From SVTX01 sp045132775 (GTDB lineage Bacteria > Bacillota > Clostridia > Oscillospirales > CAG-272): 64,000 bases of DNA. The position numbers were made by a program, and so were the translations under genes. Shown piece by piece: positions 44,220 through 51,632 of the stretch. The first letter of the stretch is position 1. Every line of letters begins with the position of its first letter. The stretch is from NCBI GenBank assembly GCA_045132775.1, contig JBGUSX010000156.1:13798-77797 (forward strand). The letters are read 5' to 3'. Under the pieces are notes generated by a model, which worked only from the letters and a program-made list of their open reading frames with translations, had not been told where the DNA came from and did no database searches.

Positions 44220-44859
44220 ATATGCACATAAAGAAGTCCTTTACCCTTGCGAGTATTTCGCGTATTTCCCGCACCGATTGTCCTCTGTAACCGCGGAGAT
44301 CTGCAGATACACCCACGGCATCGACACCGTAGCATCTTGATATGTAGAGAGCACGGTGCAAGTGATACTTTTGCGTTATTACCACAACGCGATCAAATCC
44401 GTACTCATCCTTGACGCGAGTCATACTCTCATACGTTGAATATCCCTTCTCATCAATAAGGATTCGATCAGCTTCAATCCCGAGAGACTCTGCGTACTTT
44501 TTCATTGCCGCAGGCTCATCGTAATATTCACCCGACTTATCGCCGCTCATAAGGATGTATTTTATCCCTGTCGCCATCATAACGTCAACACCGACCTTTA
44601 TTCTGTCCTCAAGCATGTGGCTTGGCGTTCCGTCCGCTTTCAGTCCGGCACCGAGAACAGCGATACAGTCAATATTGTCCACATCTTCAATTGATAACGC
44701 ATTCGGATATATTTCACCGTTCGTTGAGATGCGAACGTACTCACTGACAGAGATCACGGATATTATTCCAATAAGCAGTATACTCAGGAGAATGATTGCA
44801 ATACGAACAAGAAGCTTCAAAACTCCTCCACGCGCCTTGTGTGAAGCTTTTTTGACCAT
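44218..44859 (-). CDS. SanA/DUF218 family membrane protein
   Basis: A 213-aa protein with one transmembrane helix (about 14-36, VRIAIILLSILLIGIISVIS) and a DUF218 domain (CIAVLGAGLKADGTPSHMLE, YILMSGDKSG, ITQKYHLHRALYI). SanA affects envelope barrier function and vancomycin resistance in enterobacteria; the biochemistry is not known. The ATG at 44859 overlaps the mrp stop by sharing the TAAG-ATG junction, so it is coupled to mrp. Confidence 0.85.
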   Translation of the reverse strand: MVKKASHKARGGVLKLLVRIAIILLSILLIGIISVISVSEYVRISTNGEIYPNALSIEDVDNIDCIAVLGAGLKADGTPSHMLEDRIKVGVDVMMATGIKYILMSGDKSGEYYDEPAAMKKYAESLGIEADRILIDEKGYSTYESMTRVKDEYGFDRVVVITQKYHLHRALYISRCYGVDAVGVSADLRGYRGQSVREIREILARVKDFFMCI

Positions 44860-44860
44860 C

Positions 44861-45700
44861 TTATGCCTTTCTCGCGCACTGCTCGGCGATCTTGTCTGCG
44901 GCAGAATCAAGGTAGTCGCAGAGAATATACTCGATCATTCCCTTGTCAACAAGAGATGCAACGGAGGTGTCGATCGGTATCTTTGCAAGCAGGTCGTAAC
45001 CAAATTCGTTTGCAATATCGTCGATATGGCTCTCACCGAAGATCTTTATCTCCTTGCCACAGTCGGGACACTTAACAAAGCTCATATTCTCAACGAGACC
45101 GAGCACGGGAATACTCATCATATCCGCCATATTTGCCGCTTTTTTTACGATCATTGCAACGAGATCCTGGGGGCTCGATACAATAACGCATCCGTCGATA
45201 GGAAGGCTCTGGAATACCGTGAGCGGTACGTCGCCCGTTCCTGGAGGGCAATCTACCAAAAGGAAATCAAGATCGCCCCACGCGGTGTCTGTCCAGAACT
45301 GTCTTACAGTTCCGGCAATAAGAGATCCGCGCCAGACTACAGGTCTTGTCTCGTCCTCAAGCATAAGGTTTACGGACATTACCTTGATTCCCGTCTGCGT
45401 TACGGGCGGGAGCATGGCTCCATTCTCGTCTCCCTCAACGTCGGCATAAACTCCGAAAGCCTTGGGGATAGAGGGACCCGTAATATCCGCGTCAAGAATA
45501 CCGACCTTGTATCCCTTGCGCGAAAGATGGACTGCAAGCATTGAGGTGACGAGAGATTTACCAACTCCGCCCTTTCCGCTCATTACAGCTACTATATGCT
45601 TTACATGGCTTCCCTTGTTCGCCTCATCCTTGGGTATGCCGCCGTTTTTAGAGGGGCAATTGAGGGAACACGAGGAGCAATCGTGTGTACATTCACTCAT
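44861..45700 (-). CDS. mrp: Mrp/NBP35 family Fe-S cluster carrier ATPase
   Basis: P-loop ATPase that carries Fe-S clusters to apoproteins. The 279-aa protein has the N-terminal CTHDCSSCSLNC head (four cysteines), Walker A GKGGVGKS, and a CxxC scaffold FVKCPDCGKEI. The ATG at 45700 is behind AGGAGG; the longer frame to 45748 has no ribosome site. The head shares CTHDCSSCS exactly with the tail of RicA (37660). Possible clients include MiaB, MtaB and RicA (inference). Confidence 0.93.
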   Translation of the reverse strand: MSECTHDCSSCSLNCPSKNGGIPKDEANKGSHVKHIVAVMSGKGGVGKSLVTSMLAVHLSRKGYKVGILDADITGPSIPKAFGVYADVEGDENGAMLPPVTQTGIKVMSVNLMLEDETRPVVWRGSLIAGTVRQFWTDTAWGDLDFLLVDCPPGTGDVPLTVFQSLPIDGCVIVSSPQDLVAMIVKKAANMADMMSIPVLGLVENMSFVKCPDCGKEIKIFGESHIDDIANEFGYDLLAKIPIDTSVASLVDKGMIEYILCDYLDSAADKIAEQCARKA

Positions 45701-45739
45701 TTTTCTTTCCTCCTGATAATCTATAATAAACCAATGGAT

Positions 45740-45768
45740 ATTATACACCGATTTTCGATAAAAATCAA
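45740..45768 (-). promoter_or_regulatory. Promoter of mrp-sanA
   Basis: Minus strand TTGATT, 17-bp spacer, TATAAT, 40 bp before the ATG at 45700. Confidence 0.78.
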
Positions 45769-45795
45769 GCCTAATAGCAAAATCTTTTTGAAAAT

Positions 45796-45826
45796 AAAAA
45801 AGAACTCCACAAAAGAGTTCTTTTTT
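45796..45826 (-). terminator. Intrinsic terminator of rpmF
   Basis: AAAAAGAACTC / GAGTTCTTTTT stem with a 7-nt loop and T run on the minus strand. Confidence 0.85.
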
Positions 45827-45843
45827 ACACTTTTACGGTCAGA

Positions 45844-46035
45844 TTAAGCCTCTTTTACGTTGAGAACCTTCTTGCCGTTGTAGTAGCCGCAAACCTTGCA
45901 TACGCAGTGGGGCTTAAGCATCTCACCGCATGCGGGGTTGGAGCACTTTACAAGTCCGGGCATTGTGAGCTTGGAGTTGTTGGATCTTCTCTTGTCTCTG
46001 CGTGCTGCGGACACTTTCTTCTTCGGTACTGCCAT
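45844..46035 (-). CDS. rpmF: 50S ribosomal protein bL32
   Basis: A 63-aa zinc-type bL32: MAVPKKKVSAARRDKRRSN start and a C-terminal zinc ribbon with cysteines in CSNPACGEM and CVCKVCGYY. Follows the yceD-like gene, the standard bacterial arrangement, and ends at a hairpin terminator. Confidence 0.97.
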   Translation of the reverse strand: MAVPKKKVSAARRDKRRSNNSKLTMPGLVKCSNPACGEMLKPHCVCKVCGYYNGKKVLNVKEA

Positions 46036-46110
46036 ATTGAACCTCCCTCTCGAAGCACACTTATTGTATGCCGTCGATTATATAAAATAATTTTTTACTT
46101 TTTGAAGCGT

Positions 46111-46629
46111 TTATTCTTCGTCTTCCTTCTGTAACAGAGTTGCAAGGACTGCAAGCCGCGGATCGATCTCTTTTTTGGGGCAACCGCAATCGCCACCCTT
46201 TAATGACTTTCCGCACTTTGGACAAAGTCCGGGACAATCCTCCGAGCAGAGCACTTTTCTGGGAAAATCAAGCAGGAGAGCCTCGGCGAGCTGCTCGTCG
46301 ATATCGAGCTTTCCGTTCTCGACAATGACATACTCGTCAACGTTATCCTCTATCTGTTCCTCGGTCAGTGTTCCCTCATCAGCAACGACTCTCTCGAAAT
46401 CGAGCACAAAATCGCCGCTTACGGTATCAAGGCATCTTGCGCACTCGGTCTCATACGCAAGATGAGCCTCGGCTTTAAGCTGCATATAACCCGCACTGTC
46501 GGTGATCTCACCCGTTACGTGAGCATCGTCCTTAAATTGCACTCTGTCCATAGGAATGGGGGTTAGAGTATAATCAAACGTTATTCGGTTCTTTTCTCCG
46601 CGGAGAAGCGGACCAACGTCTAAAATCAT
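46111..46629 (-). CDS. yceD: YceD/DUF177 family protein with a C-terminal zinc ribbon
   Basis: A 172-aa DUF177 protein, usually linked to rpmF and required for 23S rRNA accumulation in plants and bacteria. The ECARCLDTVSGDFVLDFE motif is the family core, and the C-terminus adds CPGLCPKCGKSLKGGDCGC, a Cys-rich ribbon. A purine-rich AAGGAAAAG site lies just ahead of the ATG. Confidence 0.88.
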   Translation of the reverse strand: MILDVGPLLRGEKNRITFDYTLTPIPMDRVQFKDDAHVTGEITDSAGYMQLKAEAHLAYETECARCLDTVSGDFVLDFERVVADEGTLTEEQIEDNVDEYVIVENGKLDIDEQLAEALLLDFPRKVLCSEDCPGLCPKCGKSLKGGDCGCPKKEIDPRLAVLATLLQKEDEE

Positions 46630-46673
46630 ACCTTTTCCTTCCCTTCATACAGACATAAAACACGACTTTAATT

Positions 46674-46702
46674 ATTATATATGATGAATTGCATTTTGTC
46701 AA
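46674..46702 (-). promoter_or_regulatory. Consensus promoter of yceD-rpmF
   Basis: Minus strand TTGACA, 17-bp spacer, TATAAT, 45 bp before the ATG at 46629. Confidence 0.87.
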
Positions 46703-46764
46703 GAGGTTTTTTCGATTTTTTGGTCAAGTTTTTCATTTTTTGCAAAGAATAGAACGCGGTGGTC

Positions 46765-46793
46765 TTGACATGCAGTTTTAAAAATGCTATACT
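46765..46793 (+). promoter_or_regulatory. Promoter of tmcAL
   Basis: TTGACA, 17-bp spacer, TATACT, 31 bp before the ATG at 46824; divergent from the yceD promoter. Confidence 0.85.
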
Positions 46794-46823
46794 TGGAATA
46801 TGATCTTGGAAAGGAGAGGAAAT

Positions 46824-48044
46824 ATGCGCACAGCCGGTATTATTTGCGAATACAATCCGTTTCACTCGGGACACAAGCGACAGATAGATATTCTGCGCTC
46901 TATGGGCTACGACTGCATTATTTGCGTTATGAGCGGCAACTACACGCAACGCGGCGAGCTTGCTATTTTCGACAAGTACACACGCGCCGAAGGTGCGATA
47001 TACGGTGGAGCCGATCTTGTCGTCGAGCTTCCCTTTCCCTACTCCTCTTTTTCTGCCGAAGGCTTTGCCAATGCAGGCGTCCATATCCTTGCATCTCTCG
47101 GAGTCGACGCTATAAGCTTTGGCAGTGAGTGCGGTGACGTTTCGGTTCTGAAGCAAGCCGCCAATGCAATCACTTCGCCTGAGTTTGCCTCTGTATACAA
47201 CGAATTGCAATGCGGAGGGATGGGCTCCGCTTCTGCATATTTCGAAGCAATAAGGAGATTGTGTGGGAAGGATATTTCCCTTCTTTCAAATGACATTCTC
47301 GGCATTTCTTACGTCGCAGCTATCAGAAAGCTCAATGCAAAACTCGATATTATTCCTATAAAGCGCGAGGGTGCGTCATACAATGATAAAGAGCTTCATT
47401 CAGGCGAGTTTCCGAGCGCATCCGCAATACGTGAGAAACTCAAAAATTCGAATGATGATATCGAAAAAGTTTTTAGCAGTCACATACCTGAAATCTCACT
47501 CAAAGCCCTTGTGAGGGCAAAGAACAATGGTCTGGGGCCTGTATTCGCCGTCAATGTTGAAAAGGAAATACTCTCCTTCTTCAATCTGATGACTCCTGCC
47601 GAGATCGTGTCCCGCGCAGCAATGAGATCCTGTGGCGGTGAGCACATTGCCGAGGACGGCTGCGGAATACTTGAGCGTGTGTGCCGTGCTGCCAAAGATT
47701 CAAATACCATTGGCGAGCTTCTCGCCTCATCTTACAATTCGAAATATACCGACGCGAGAATAAACAGAGTTATACTCTTCTCCATTCTTGGCGTATCGGA
47801 TAAGCTGACTCATTCGCTCCCCGAATACACTGTTCTCCTCGGTGCAAGTGAGTGCGGTCGCAAATTTTTGTCAAACGTCAGAAAAACAAGCCTGATAAAC
47901 ATTGTTACAAAGCCCGCCGATGCTCCCGAGTCCTCTGTTCAAAGGATGATCGGAGAATCTGCCGATATCTTCTATGCCCTCGCTTTTCCGCAAAATAAGG
48001 CTCAGGATCACTTTATCAAATCGCACCCATTTATGCAGAAATGA
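46824..48044 (+). CDS. tmcAL: tRNA(Met) cytidine acetate ligase (YlbM family)
   Basis: Makes N4-acetylcytidine at C34 of elongator tRNA-Met using acetate and ATP. The 406-aa protein opens with GIICEYNPFHSGHKRQI, the HxGH-type nucleotidyltransferase signature, followed by VMSGNYTQRGE and GADLVVELPF. The ATG at 46824 (GGAGAGGA upstream) is chosen over an ATG at 46800. It stands divergent from yceD-rpmF. Confidence 0.93.
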   Translation: MRTAGIICEYNPFHSGHKRQIDILRSMGYDCIICVMSGNYTQRGELAIFDKYTRAEGAIYGGADLVVELPFPYSSFSAEGFANAGVHILASLGVDAISFGSECGDVSVLKQAANAITSPEFASVYNELQCGGMGSASAYFEAIRRLCGKDISLLSNDILGISYVAAIRKLNAKLDIIPIKREGASYNDKELHSGEFPSASAIREKLKNSNDDIEKVFSSHIPEISLKALVRAKNNGLGPVFAVNVEKEILSFFNLMTPAEIVSRAAMRSCGGEHIAEDGCGILERVCRAAKDSNTIGELLASSYNSKYTDARINRVILFSILGVSDKLTHSLPEYTVLLGASECGRKFLSNVRKTSLINIVTKPADAPESSVQRMIGESADIFYALAFPQNKAQDHFIKSHPFMQK

Positions 48045-48073
48045 GCAAATTTTCAAAAAATAACAAATTCTTG

Positions 48074-48102
48074 TTGACTTGACACCTTTATTATGGTATA
48101 AT
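48074..48102 (+). promoter_or_regulatory. Promoter of the 48162 gene
   Basis: TTGACT, 17-bp spacer, TATAAT. The spacer begins with the TTGACACCT half-site also present at the miaB operator. Confidence 0.78.
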
Positions 48103-48161
48103 ATATTGATACAAGTATAAAATCAAGAAAGGATAAGCTTGTTTTCAAGCAGGTGATATAT

Positions 48162-48455
48162 ATGGCAGAAGCACGCGAGCAGGTCAAAGGCTCATACCTT
48201 TATTACAAAAACAGACCCTTGGTAAGAGAAAAGGATACTATTTGCTACGGAGATTTTTCCGAAAGATGTGTTCTTATCTTTGAGATAATGTCTTATACCG
48301 AGACAAACGGCATCAAGGTTCCCGGAAAGATCTTTATTCAGGTCATCGAGTCCGAGACAGGTGCAATTCTCAAGCAAGCGGACAAGGACGGAATGTACGA
48401 TGCATTCACTTACGGCATGTTCTGGTACGAAAAGTTCCTTAACGAAACTAAATAA
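48162..48455 (+). CDS. Small conserved-looking protein of unknown function
   Basis: A 97-aa cytoplasmic protein (MAEAREQVKGSYLYYKNRPL start), without signal or membrane segments. The regular alternation in CVLIFEIMSYTETNG and IPGK-like VPGKIFIQVIES suggests a small beta-rich fold. Not recognised. ATG at 48162 sits 7 bp after AGGTGA; a GTG at 48153 is the alternative. Single-gene unit with a good promoter and a strong terminator, so it is likely a real, separately expressed gene. Confidence 0.75.
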   Translation: MAEAREQVKGSYLYYKNRPLVREKDTICYGDFSERCVLIFEIMSYTETNGIKVPGKIFIQVIESETGAILKQADKDGMYDAFTYGMFWYEKFLNETK

Positions 48456-48456
48456 A

Positions 48457-48497
48457 CAATAAAAGATCGGAGATTAATCTCCGATCTTTTATTGTTT
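48457..48497. terminator. Bidirectional intrinsic terminator
   Basis: Perfect 18-bp arms at 48457-48474 and 48477-48494 (2-nt loop at the centre), serving the convergent 48162 gene and dxs-mutS2 operon. Confidence 0.92.
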
Positions 48498-48501
48498 TAC
48501 T

Positions 48502-49173
48502 TTATACTCTTTTTACGATATTTCCGTTCGCCTTATAAATATGTCCCTCGGGCACGATTCCGCGAACCGACGAGAGAGGATAAACGGAAGCTTCTCTTCC
48601 GACAACTGTTCCGGGATTGAGAACCGAACCGCAGCCTATCTCAACAAAGTCCCCAAGCATTGCTCCTACCTTCTTTCTCTCGGTATAGAAGCTCTCACTC
48701 TTGTCCTGTGTCTTAACAACTACAAGGGTTTTATCGGACTTGACGTTACTCGTTATCGAGCCTGCGCCCATGTGCGACTTATACCCCAGAATACTGTCAC
48801 CGACGTAATTATAGTGAGGAACCTGAACATTATCGAAGAGTATCACGTTCTTGAGCTCTGTAGAATTACCAACAACGCAGTTTTCTCCGACAAGCGCACT
48901 TCCGCGAATAAACGCGCCGGGACGCACCTCGGTATTGTGTCCTATGATACAAGGACCCGCGATGTAGTTGTTCGGGAATATCTTTGCTGATTTTGAGATC
49001 CAAACGTCCTCACCACGTTTCTCGTAAAGCTCGGGATCGAGAGTAGCTCCGATCTCAAGTATCACGTCCTTTATTCCGGCAAGAGCCTCCCACGGATAAT
49101 CAAATTTTGAAAGATAATCTTTTGCAAGGGTATGCGAAAGATCATAAAGATCGGTAATTTTTACGTTTGCCAT
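48502..49173 (-). CDS. Left-handed beta-helix (hexapeptide) nucleotidyltransferase-related protein
   Basis: A 223-aa protein with hexapeptide-type repeats (WISKSAKIFPNNYIAGPCII, TEVRPGAFIRGSALVGENCV) like the C-terminal half of GlmU or sugar-1-phosphate uridylyltransferases. There is no N-terminal nucleotidyltransferase domain, so acyltransferase or a scaffold role is more likely. Residues 1-55 are helical. It follows mutS2 by 21 bp. Confidence 0.8.
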   Translation of the reverse strand: MANVKITDLYDLSHTLAKDYLSKFDYPWEALAGIKDVILEIGATLDPELYEKRGEDVWISKSAKIFPNNYIAGPCIIGHNTEVRPGAFIRGSALVGENCVVGNSTELKNVILFDNVQVPHYNYVGDSILGYKSHMGAGSITSNVKSDKTLVVVKTQDKSESFYTERKKVGAMLGDFVEIGCGSVLNPGTVVGREASVYPLSSVRGIVPEGHIYKANGNIVKRV

Positions 49174-49194
49174 AGCTATTCTCCTATATATATT

Positions 49195-51582
49195 TTATTT
49201 TAATTCAACAACAGTTACGCCGCCGTCTCCCTCTCCGAACTGTCCTATTCGGAAGGAGGAAATACGCTTGTCACCCTTAAGGAACTTCCAAAGTGCTGTT
49301 TTCAGTGCCCCCGTTCCCTTTCCGTGAATGAGTCTGACCTTTCTAAAACCGAAAAGTATCGCCTCATCAAAGTATTTATCAACGGCAAGCCAAGCCTCGT
49401 CGCCATTCATGCCGCGAAGATCGATCTCGTCCTTAAAGCTAGAGGAACGGTTTACGGTATAAGTCGACGTCTTGACTTTTTTGTCTCCGGTCTGTACGGT
49501 GGGTTCGTCCTCGCACAGCTTTAGGTTTTGGATGTTCACTCTGGTCTGCAAAATACCCGCCTGAACTCTTACGTTGCCCGATTTGTCGGGGTCTTCAAGC
49601 AAGGTTGCCTTGCTTCCGAGAGTCATAATGATAACCTCATCTCCCTTTTTGAGCTTTCTCGGAAGAACGTAGTTTTCGTCCGTTTTCTTCTCTACAGGGT
49701 CGTATTTGTCTGAGTTTTCGCGGAGATGCTCACGCACAGCGCGTCTTGCGTTTTGAAGCTCACTTCCAAGTCTGTCGGATTCCTTCGCCTTGCGGACCTT
49801 TTCCATCTGCTCCATTATAAAGTCGCTTGATGCCTTTGCGCTTGCCACCATGCTCTGAGCCTTGGACTGTGCTTTTTGCAGTTCTTTTTCCGCCTCGTCA
49901 AGCTTCTTTTTTATAATTTTTTCCGATTCAACCTTGAATCGCTCGTAATCCTCTCGCATTGATTCGGTCTCCTCGCGATTACGCTCCATTTCAATTCGCG
50001 TAGCCTCAAGCTGACCGATTATATCCTCAAATTTTCTGTTATCCGAGCTTACGTAATTTTCCGCATGCTCAATTATCTCTCTTGAGAGACCGAGCTTCTC
50101 GGATATTGCAAAAGCGTTTGATTTTCCGGGCGTGCCGATTATCAGCTTGTAAGTCGGCTTAAGCGTCTCTACGTCAAACTCGCAGGATGCGTTACAAACA
50201 CCCTGTGTATCAAGCGCATAAGCCTTGAGCTCCGCATAGTGAGTGGTAGCGGCACACATAGCCCCCTTGCTTCTTACGTGATCGATTATCGAAACCGCAA
50301 GAGCCGCGCCCTCTACAGGGTCGGTTCCGACGCCAAGCTCATCAAAAAGCACAAGCGAGCGCGACGACACCTTATCCATAAATGAAACGATATTTACCAT
50401 GTGCGACGAGAAGGTCGAAAGCGACTGCTCGATGCTCTGCTCGTCTCCGATGTCAACAAGCACGTTTTCACACACGGAAACACTGCTTCCTTCATCTGCG
50501 GGAATATGAAGCCCCGCCTGCGCCATAAGTGTAAACAGTCCGAGTGTTTTGAGGGTTACGGTTTTTCCTCCCGTGTTCGGACCCGTAATTATCATCGTAT
50601 CGTATCCGTCACCCAAGATGACATTTATCGGTACGACCTTATCTCTGTCTATCAAAGGATGTCTTGCTCTCTTTAGGTGTATGAGCTTTTCCTCTGTGAC
50701 CGTGGGCGCGCTTGCATTCATAGAGTAGGACATCTGTGCACAAGCAAAAGCAAAAGCAAGCTCGGTAATATTTCTGTAGTTTAACCATATAGAATCCGAA
50801 AAATCGGCAACAAGAGCAGAAAGAGCGGAAAGTATCTTTTCTATTTCGTGTTCTTCTTTAGATTGAAGAACACGAAGCTCGTTATTTGCCTCTACAACGG
50901 CAGTAGGCTCTACAAAGATCGTCGCACCCGATGAGGAGGTGTCATGAATAAGACCCTTAACCTCGTTTTTACACTCCGCCTTTACGGGAATAACGTATCT
51001 ACCGTTTCTGGTAGTTACTATATTTTCCTGAAGATATTTTGAGTGCGTTCCGTTCTGGACGTACTTTTGCAGAGTCTCTTTTATCTTGTTGTTTGTTATC
51101 CTGATCTGCCTGCGGATATTTGCAAGCGTGTCGGATGCCTCATCCGCAATGAGCTCCTCTGAGATAATTGACCTTACGATCTTGTCCTCAAGAGTTCTGT
51201 TTGGCATCAAACGGTCGAATATCTCATCAAGAACAGTATCAAAAAGATGATTGCCGTGACAGTAGTCTGTAAGCGATCTTGACGTACGTAAAACCGCCGC
51301 AATCGCCAAGAGCTCGCCTGGGGTCAGTATCGCACCTTTCTCTGCGCGTTCGCAGGATTCCGACACGTCGCGAACTCCGCCAAAAGTAGGCATACCCTTT
51401 GCGTCGCAAAGTCTTTTTGCATCTGTTGTTCGTCTCTGTTTTTTCAGTACTGTGTCAATGTCTTCGCTCGGTGTGAGCATCCTTGCCATGCTTTTTGACC
51501 CCTCCGTAGGAGCAAAAGTTGCAAGAAGCTCACATATTTTATCAAATTCGAGTGAATGCATGGTTTTTTCGCTAAAGCTCAT
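49195..51582 (-). CDS. mutS2: MutS2 endonuclease/ATPase
   Basis: A 795-aa MutS2 protein. It has no mismatch-recognition domain; Walker A ITGPNTGGKTVTLKT, Walker B VLFDELGVGTDP and the ATTHYAEL motif are intact. The C-terminal Smr nuclease domain is present (IDLRGMNGDEAWLAV, then LIHGKGTGALK). In Bacillus it acts on stalled/collided ribosomes and in recombination suppression. ATG at 51582 follows GGGAGGG; in-frame starts at 51588 and 51606 are too close to or upstream of that site. Second gene after dxs. Confidence 0.94.
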   Translation of the reverse strand: MSFSEKTMHSLEFDKICELLATFAPTEGSKSMARMLTPSEDIDTVLKKQRRTTDAKRLCDAKGMPTFGGVRDVSESCERAEKGAILTPGELLAIAAVLRTSRSLTDYCHGNHLFDTVLDEIFDRLMPNRTLEDKIVRSIISEELIADEASDTLANIRRQIRITNNKIKETLQKYVQNGTHSKYLQENIVTTRNGRYVIPVKAECKNEVKGLIHDTSSSGATIFVEPTAVVEANNELRVLQSKEEHEIEKILSALSALVADFSDSIWLNYRNITELAFAFACAQMSYSMNASAPTVTEEKLIHLKRARHPLIDRDKVVPINVILGDGYDTMIITGPNTGGKTVTLKTLGLFTLMAQAGLHIPADEGSSVSVCENVLVDIGDEQSIEQSLSTFSSHMVNIVSFMDKVSSRSLVLFDELGVGTDPVEGAALAVSIIDHVRSKGAMCAATTHYAELKAYALDTQGVCNASCEFDVETLKPTYKLIIGTPGKSNAFAISEKLGLSREIIEHAENYVSSDNRKFEDIIGQLEATRIEMERNREETESMREDYERFKVESEKIIKKKLDEAEKELQKAQSKAQSMVASAKASSDFIMEQMEKVRKAKESDRLGSELQNARRAVREHLRENSDKYDPVEKKTDENYVLPRKLKKGDEVIIMTLGSKATLLEDPDKSGNVRVQAGILQTRVNIQNLKLCEDEPTVQTGDKKVKTSTYTVNRSSSFKDEIDLRGMNGDEAWLAVDKYFDEAILFGFRKVRLIHGKGTGALKTALWKFLKGDKRISSFRIGQFGEGDGGVTVVELK

Positions 51583-51632
51583 ATTCATCACCCTCCCTTG
51601 ACTCAAAATAATGTAATCAATACGCTTTAGTA

